Shown here in pieces: positions 5,597 to 6,019 of a stretch of 6,019 nt of DNA. Location of the stretch: positions 1-6,019 of the forward strand of contig CALLYR010000243.1 of the NCBI GenBank assembly GCA_937859005.1, given 5' to 3'. The notes under the pieces were generated by a model. The model had not been told where the DNA came from. It did not search any database and saw nothing but the letters and a program-made list of their open reading frames with translations. Origin of the DNA: an uncultured Paracoccus sp. Its GTDB lineage: Bacteria; Pseudomonadota; Alphaproteobacteria; Rhodobacterales; Rhodobacteraceae. Position 1 is the first letter of the stretch; the number at the start of each line of letters is the position of its first letter. A program made the translations under genes and the position numbers.

Positions 5597-6019
5597 GCCT
5601 CGACACGCTGCTGATGCCGTTCCAGTTCCCGTTCATGCGCAACGCCTTCTGGATCGCGCTCATCGTGGCGCCGCCCACCGCGCTGCTGTCGTGCTTTCTG
5701 GTGATGAAGGGCTGGGCCCTGATGGGCGATGCGGTCAGCCATGCGATCCTGCCGGGGGTGGTGCTGGCCTATCTGTGGAACCTGCCGCTGATCCTGGGGG
5801 CCTTTGCCGCGGGGATGGGCTGCGCGCTGCTGACGGGTTTCCTGTCGGGCAACAGCCGGGTCAAGCAGGACACGGTGATGGGCGTCGTGTTTTCGGGCAT
5901 GTTCGGGGTCGGGCTGATCCTGTTCACCGCATTCCCCAGCGACGCGCATCTGGACCATATCCTGTTCGGCAACATGCTGGGCGTGGGGCCGCAGGACCTG
6001 CTGACGGCGGCGGCGATCT
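5593..6019 (+). CDS. sitD: Mn(II)/Fe(II) ABC transporter, second permease (3' end outside window)
   Basis: The first 142 codons of a second ABC-3 permease are present; full members have about 280-290 residues, so about half is missing. It is a paralogue of the gene before it: residues 35-56 (CFLVMKGWALMGDAVSHAI and on) align with the same block in SitC, as do the GVVFSGMFGVGLILF and ILFGNMLG segments. SitC and SitD would pair as a heterodimer in the inner membrane. The ATG lies in an ATGA overlap with the sitC stop. The ribosome-binding site is the strongest in the operon: AGGAAGGAG at 5577-5585, 7 bases upstream. No stop, terminator or further gene is visible before the window ends. Confidence 0.93.
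   Translation, partial: MSLDTLLMPFQFPFMRNAFWIALIVAPPTALLSCFLVMKGWALMGDAVSHAILPGVVLAYLWNLPLILGAFAAGMGCALLTGFLSGNSRVKQDTVMGVVFSGMFGVGLILFTAFPSDAHLDHILFGNMLGVGPQDLLTAAAI

Noticed and set aside
4730..6019. sitC/sitD similarity as a recent duplication
   Set aside because: The two permeases share family blocks but differ at most residues; paired permease genes are the normal state of Sit/Yfe systems.

Overview
The window looks like a stretch of chromosome from a GC-rich alphaproteobacterium, most likely Rhodobacterales/Paracoccaceae (a Paracoccus-like organism is plausible). This is inferred from strong G/C bias at third codon positions, a Fur/Mur-type regulator divergent from a sitABCD operon (a layout known in alphaproteobacteria such as Sinorhizobium), and an iron-sulfur type PurF. 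It was not confirmed by any search. The genes are dense, with no gap above about 165 bases. I see no RNA gene, mobile element or CRISPR array.

Left part (1-910): the 3' end of purF (purine synthesis) runs rightward and meets a leftward arsC-family arsenate reductase gene, with 12 bases between their stop codons. Middle (911-2355): a divergent intergenic region with a GC-rich inverted repeat leads into a two-gene rightward unit. This encodes a VIT1/CCC1-family iron/manganese transporter and, overlapping it by 4 bases, a membrane-anchored or exported Cys-dependent (CX5R) phosphatase. Right part (2365-6019): a leftward Fur-family regulator gene, best read as mur, is divergent from sitABCD. This operon encodes a periplasmic Mn(II)/Fe(II)-binding protein, an ATPase and two membrane permeases; the last gene, sitD, is cut by the window end.

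The unifying theme of 1076-6019 is divalent metal (Mn/Fe) balance. SitABCD would import manganese and perhaps iron. Mur would sense the metal and repress sitABCD through a 15-bp near-perfect palindrome at 2874-2888, which overlaps the predicted sit promoter. The VIT1-like carrier would move excess Fe/Mn out of the cytoplasm. The least explained component is the phosphatase gene coupled to the transporter gene.

I found no convincing sign of a wholly new system. The items most worth a second look are the operator/promoter architecture between mur and sitA, the transporter-phosphatase coupling, and the inverted repeat between arsC and the VIT1-family gene.
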